This document shows positions 24,165 through 27,521 of a stretch of 27,521 nt of DNA, one piece after another (position 1 is the stretch's first letter; each line of letters starts with the position of its first letter). A model generated the notes under the pieces. That model was not told the DNA's origin. It saw only the letters and a list, made by a program, of their open reading frames with translations, and ran no database searches. The position numbers were made by a program, and so were the translations under genes. Origin of the DNA: DATAWZ01 sp036266975 (GTDB taxonomy: Bacteria > Actinomycetota > Thermoleophilia > Solirubrobacterales > Solirubrobacteraceae); contig DATAWZ010000147.1 in the NCBI GenBank assembly GCA_036266975.1, positions 1 through 27,521 on the forward strand, given 5' to 3'.

Positions 24165-25001
24165 TCACGCGCGCCGCGCGCCGTTGGACGCCTCGTCGTC
24201 CAGGAACGCGTAGATGTCGTCGATGACCGTGCCGGGCTCGTCGAGCAGCAGCAGATGCCCGCCGCCCTTGACGATGCGCAGCCGCGCGTCGGGGATCAGG
24301 CCGGCCATCAGCCGAGCGTTGGCGAGCGGGATGATCGGGTCATCGTCGCCGGCGATGATCAGCGTGGGCTGACGCAGGCTGTGCAGCCAGGGCAGGCTCG
24401 TGAAGCCGCTGGCCGCGTAGAGCTGGAAGGCGTAGCCGATCAGCTCGGGCGGCCGGGCGAGCCGCGCGGTGGCCTGGTTGTCGAGCTGGGCGGGGTCGCG
24501 GCGCGTGCGCCCGCCGGCGATGCGGGGCATCATCAGCCGGAACAGCGCCGGGTGGTAGTAGCGCGCCGGCGACATCAGCATGAGTGCCGGCAGCGGCCGC
24601 GGAGGGAAGACGAACGTCCCCTGCGCCGTGGCGCACAGGATCAGCCGCCGCACGCGTTCGGGCGAACGCCGGGCGAGCTCCTGGGCGAGCAAGCCGCCGA
24701 AGGAGTAGCCGAGCACGTCGGTCCGCGCGACCCCGAGCTCGTCGAGCACGCCGACGACGACCTCGGCCAGCTGACGCATCCGGATCGGGTACGGGGGCCG
24801 ATCGGAGAGCCCGGTGCCTGGCGCGTCGAGCGCGATCACCTCGCGCCCGTCGAGCAGGTGCTCGAACGGACCCCACATGTCGAGGTTGGCGCCGATGCCC
24901 GTGAGCAGCAGCAGCGGTCGGCCCTCGCCGCGCCGAGCGACGCGCAGGTTCATTCCCGCGACCCGCACCCGCGCCGGCGCCCACGACGGCGCCGCGGTCA
25001 T
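24165..25001 (-). CDS. phaZ: Alpha/beta hydrolase, medium-chain-length PHA depolymerase type
   Basis: 278 residues from ATG 25001, which overlaps the PHA synthase stop by ATGA. The frame is open far upstream but that part is a shadow of the synthase. The triad is visible as S100 (GYSFGG), Asp in AGDDDP (~220-221) and H249 (GGGHL), closely the spacing of Pseudomonas intracellular PhaZ. Other matches are LLLTGIGANLDMWGPFEHLL, SPARYYHPALFRLM and the DDPIIPLANARLMAGLIPDA segment. It would hydrolyse stored medium-chain polyhydroxyalkanoate in the cytoplasm. Coupling to phaC makes a synthesis/turnover unit. A general esterase remains possible. Confidence 0.85.
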   Translation of the reverse strand: MTAAPSWAPARVRVAGMNLRVARRGEGRPLLLLTGIGANLDMWGPFEHLLDGREVIALDAPGTGLSDRPPYPIRMRQLAEVVVGVLDELGVARTDVLGYSFGGLLAQELARRSPERVRRLILCATAQGTFVFPPRPLPALMLMSPARYYHPALFRLMMPRIAGGRTRRDPAQLDNQATARLARPPELIGYAFQLYAASGFTSLPWLHSLRQPTLIIAGDDDPIIPLANARLMAGLIPDARLRIVKGGGHLLLLDEPGTVIDDIYAFLDDEASNGARRA

Positions 25002-26725
25002 GCGGCGTGCACGTACGTCCCCGGGGCCTTGGCCGTCGGCGGATAGCGGTCGCTGCCGAGCTCGCGCGGCGCGGGCCGCCGCTCGCCGGAGCGCGCGGCG
25101 AGCCAGCCGGCGTAGTCCGGCCACCAGCTGCCCGGCACGACCGACGCACCCGCGAGCCACGAGTCGTCGGACGGCCCGTCGTCGACGACGCGATAGTTCG
25201 AGCGGCTGTTCTCGTCGGCGGGATTGACCAGGGCCTGGATGTGGCCGCTGGCGGAGAGCACGAAGCGCGAATGCCCGCCGAGCAGCTGGGTGCTGCGGTA
25301 GGCGTTCTCCCAGGGGACGATGTGGTCCTTGACGCCGGCGACCATGTAGGTGTCGATGTCGACCTTCTCCAGATCGATCGGCGACCCCAGCGTGGAGAGC
25401 GCGCCGGGGCGGGTGAGCGAGTTCTCCAGCGCGAGCTGGACGAAGTCGCGATGCAGCCCGGCGGCGAGGCGAACCGAGTCCTGGTTCCAGTACAGGATGT
25501 CGAACGCCGGCGGGTCCTTGCCGAGCAGGTAGTTGTTGACGACGTAGTTCCAGATCAGGTCGTTCGGCCGCAGCCAGGCGAACACGCCGGCGAGAGCACG
25601 GCCGTCGAGGTAGCCCCTGCGCGCGGACTCGGCGACGGCCGCCGCGGCGACCTCGCGCGAGGTGAGCGCCGCGGTCGTGCCGGCGCGCTCGTTGTCGAGC
25701 GCGCACACGAGCAGGCTCAGGCTCGCGACGTCGTCAAGCTCGCCGCGGGCGGCGAGGTGGCCGACCGCGGCGGCGCTGATGATCCCGCCCGAGCACGCCG
25801 CCTTGACGTGCGCCGAGGTCTGGCCGGTGATCTCGGCGACCGCCGCGCGCGCCTCGAGCACCCCCCGCGCGTAGGTGTCCAGGTCGAAGTGCCCGTGCAA
25901 CGCGTCCGGGTTGCGCCAGGAGACCATGAAGACCTGCTGCCCCTGGGCGAGCAGGTACTCGACCAGGCTGCGCCCAGGCGCGATGTCGAGCACGTAGTAG
26001 CGGTTGATCGTCGGCGGGACGACGAGCAGCGGCACCTCCAGCACGTCCTCGGTACTCGGCGCATAGTGGATCAGCTCGAAGACCTCGGTGCGCAGCACGA
26101 CCGACCCCGGCGTCACCGCGAGGTTCTCGCCGACCTCGAAGCGGCTCGTATCGACGCTCGCGGGCAGGCGCGGCGCGTGGGACATGTCGCGCACGAAGCG
26201 CCGTCCGCCGCGGAGGAGGTTCGCGCCGCCGCGGTCGACGATCTCGCGCAGCACGACCGGGTTCGACCACGGGTAGTTGGTGGGCGCCAGCGCGTCGAGG
26301 ACGTTGCTGGCCGCGAACCGGGCCTGGCGCTCGGCGCGCCAGTCCAACTCGGCGTCGTCGATCAGGCCGTCGACGGTCTCGTGCACGGCGAGGTAGGACT
26401 GCAGCACGCCTCGCAGCAGCCAGTTGTCGTTCCAGGCGCGGTCGGCGAAGCGCTTGTCGCCCTTGGCCGGGGCCAGCTCGGACCGGCCGCTGGCAACGCG
26501 GGCGAGCTCGGCGCCGAGCTGCCCGGCCCGCCTGGCCAGCCGGTTCGGCCGACGCGCGAGTCCGCTGACGACGCGCGCGCCGGCGGGGGCGCTGAAGAAT
26601 CGCCCGGCCCCACGCTCGTCGAGCGCCGCGTCGGTGAGCAGGACGTCGAGGGCCGAGCGGGCGGCCGCGTGGCTGCCGATCGTGTCGGCCTCGTCGCGGC
26701 CGGTGGATGTCTGTTGGTTGCTCAT
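24998..26725 (-). CDS. phaC: Class II-like PHA synthase
   Basis: 575 residues from ATG 26725; an earlier ATG (26734) is in frame. The core has DWRAERQARFAASNVLDALA, the TNYPWSNP motif, VPPTINRYYVLDIAPGRSLV, and the nucleophile C311 in AACSGG, where the family lipase-like box normally reads G-x-C-x-G, so the first Gly is replaced by Ala. D467 (VKDHIVPW) and H495 (SASGHIQ) complete the triad. The C-D and D-H spacing (156 and 28) is almost that of Pseudomonas PhaC1. It polymerises 3-hydroxyacyl-CoA to polyester granules. The adjoining phaZ overlap supports medium-chain substrates; chain specificity is inferred. The N-terminal ~90 residues are variable. A PucR regulator gene lies 54 bp upstream on the same strand. 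Confidence 0.93.
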   Translation of the reverse strand: MSNQQTSTGRDEADTIGSHAAARSALDVLLTDAALDERGAGRFFSAPAGARVVSGLARRPNRLARRAGQLGAELARVASGRSELAPAKGDKRFADRAWNDNWLLRGVLQSYLAVHETVDGLIDDAELDWRAERQARFAASNVLDALAPTNYPWSNPVVLREIVDRGGANLLRGGRRFVRDMSHAPRLPASVDTSRFEVGENLAVTPGSVVLRTEVFELIHYAPSTEDVLEVPLLVVPPTINRYYVLDIAPGRSLVEYLLAQGQQVFMVSWRNPDALHGHFDLDTYARGVLEARAAVAEITGQTSAHVKAACSGGIISAAAVGHLAARGELDDVASLSLLVCALDNERAGTTAALTSREVAAAAVAESARRGYLDGRALAGVFAWLRPNDLIWNYVVNNYLLGKDPPAFDILYWNQDSVRLAAGLHRDFVQLALENSLTRPGALSTLGSPIDLEKVDIDTYMVAGVKDHIVPWENAYRSTQLLGGHSRFVLSASGHIQALVNPADENSRSNYRVVDDGPSDDSWLAGASVVPGSWWPDYAGWLAARSGERRPAPRELGSDRYPPTAKAPGTYVHAA

Positions 26726-26788
26726 AGCGTGCATTCACCCACATTCGCAGGGACGGCGGGGGCGGCAGATGCCCCGCGATGTCATCGG

Positions 26789-27521
26789 TCAGTGGGCATG
26801 CGCCCCATTGCGGCGGGGCGGCGCCGATGCGCCCCAGCGTACGAGCTCGAGCGCGAGGCGCACCTCGAGGCCGCGACCGGACAGCGGTCGCGGCAGCAAC
26901 CCGTCGGCGCGGGCGATCCGCTTGAGGATCGTGTTGCGGTGGGTGCTAAGCAGCGTTGCCGCGCGCGAGGCGCTGCAGTCCTGCTGCAGATACACCCGGA
27001 CGGTCTCGGTCAGCTCCGAGTCCGCGGCGGCGAGGTCGCCGAGCACCGAGTCGACGAAGGCCGCCGCGCGCTGCTCGTCCTGGGAGGCGAGCGAGACGAC
27101 CTGCACGTCGGCGTAGGCGGCCTGGCGGGGGCCGTCGGGGTTGCGCATGAGCAGCCGCTGCGCGGCGCGCGCCTCGAGATGGCTGTCGCGGAATCCGGCC
27201 ATGCCCCGCAGCGTCGATCCGACGGCGATGCCGACCTCCGCGCTCGACCACGAGCGCAGCGCGGCGGCGACCTCGTCGGGGCTCGGCTCGACGGCCGAGA
27301 TCCACGCCCACCGCACGGTCGCGCCGACCGACACCGAGAAGGGCCGGCCGCCGCCGAGCGCGTGCGCGAACGCGAAGCCGATCTGCTCGAGCTCGCCTGG
27401 CTCGAGCGCATCCTGGAGCACCCACAGGACCGCGGCGGTGTGTGGACGCGCGAGCTCGTAGCCCAGCCGCGCGCTCGCGCGGGCCTCGGAGATCGGCGCG
27501 CCGTCGAGGATCAGGCCGACC
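26789..27521 (-). CDS. PucR-family transcriptional regulator, C-terminal part
   Basis: The frame is open from the right edge (first codon at 27520) to the stop at 26789, giving ~243 residues of the C-terminal portion. The visible text VGLILDGAPISEARASARLG and YELARPHTAAVLWVLQD is the GGDEF-like CdaR/PucR middle domain. The end (YLQQDCSASRAATLLSTHRN, TILKRIARADGLL) is the PucR helix-turn-helix. The true start is outside the window; GTG 27421 is internal. It lies 54-63 bp upstream of phaC and on the same strand, so it may be co-transcribed with, or regulate, the PHA pair. Confidence 0.9.
   Translation of the reverse strand, partial: VGLILDGAPISEARASARLGYELARPHTAAVLWVLQDALEPGELEQIGFAFAHALGGGRPFSVSVGATVRWAWISAVEPSPDEVAAALRSWSSAEVGIAVGSTLRGMAGFRDSHLEARAAQRLLMRNPDGPRQAAYADVQVVSLASQDEQRAAAFVDSVLGDLAAADSELTETVRVYLQQDCSASRAATLLSTHRNTILKRIARADGLLPRPLSGRGLEVRLALELVRWGASAPPRRNGAHAH

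Noticed and set aside
25734..26744. 336-residue minus-strand frame overlapping phaC
   Set aside because: It is an Arg/Ala-rich alternative frame of the PHA synthase gene.

Overview
The window is GC-rich throughout, uses GTG and TTG starts often, and carries actinobacterial gene families: a mycofactocin-type SDR, a PucR regulator, a DUF1707 protein, a DrrAB-like exporter and a SNF2/SWIM gene pair. The best guess is a chromosomal segment of a soil actinobacterium, possibly Thermoleophilia/Solirubrobacterales. That lineage is inferred from gene content only; there is no rRNA or other marker here.

Left edge (1-1800): a graveyard of mobile DNA. It holds a frameshifted ISL3-type transposase with an internal deletion, a multiply frameshifted IS630-type transposase that has lost its catalytic half, and an isolated 3' end of a tRNA followed by an intrinsic terminator. 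The tRNA fragment looks like the trace of a tRNA-targeted integration.

2146-9618: a translationally coupled SNF2 helicase and SWIM zinc-finger pair, a 0.6 kb non-coding stretch with a C-rich tract, a GAF-LuxR regulator, and a two-nucleotide-site flavoprotein. A 9-12-9 inverted repeat lies between the last two.

9676-14640 (minus): one very large secreted protein, with a sedolisin (S53) protease, a PKD domain, 12 NHL-type repeats, Ig-like repeats, a Thr/Pro linker and a C-terminal domain.

14750-16850: a decaying zone. It has small zinc-ribbon ORFs carrying apparent 1-nt frameshifts, an unidentified coding remnant, and the 5' end of a family-4 glycosyltransferase fused by deletion to the 3' end of an amylo-alpha-1,6-glucosidase (glycogen debranching) gene. 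One small intact ORF follows.

16933-20171: a DrrAB-like ABC exporter divergent from a TetR regulator, with a 36-bp palindrome covering both starts, then a 72-bp-period tandem repeat and a DUF1707 protein.

20196-27521: acyl-CoA and polyester metabolism. It holds a crotonase, a six-helix membrane protein, a second TetR, a mycofactocin-type SDR, a small alpha/beta-barrel protein, and on the minus strand a PucR regulator, a PHA synthase and an mcl-PHA depolymerase. The last two overlap by 4 nt, so polyester synthesis and mobilisation are made together.
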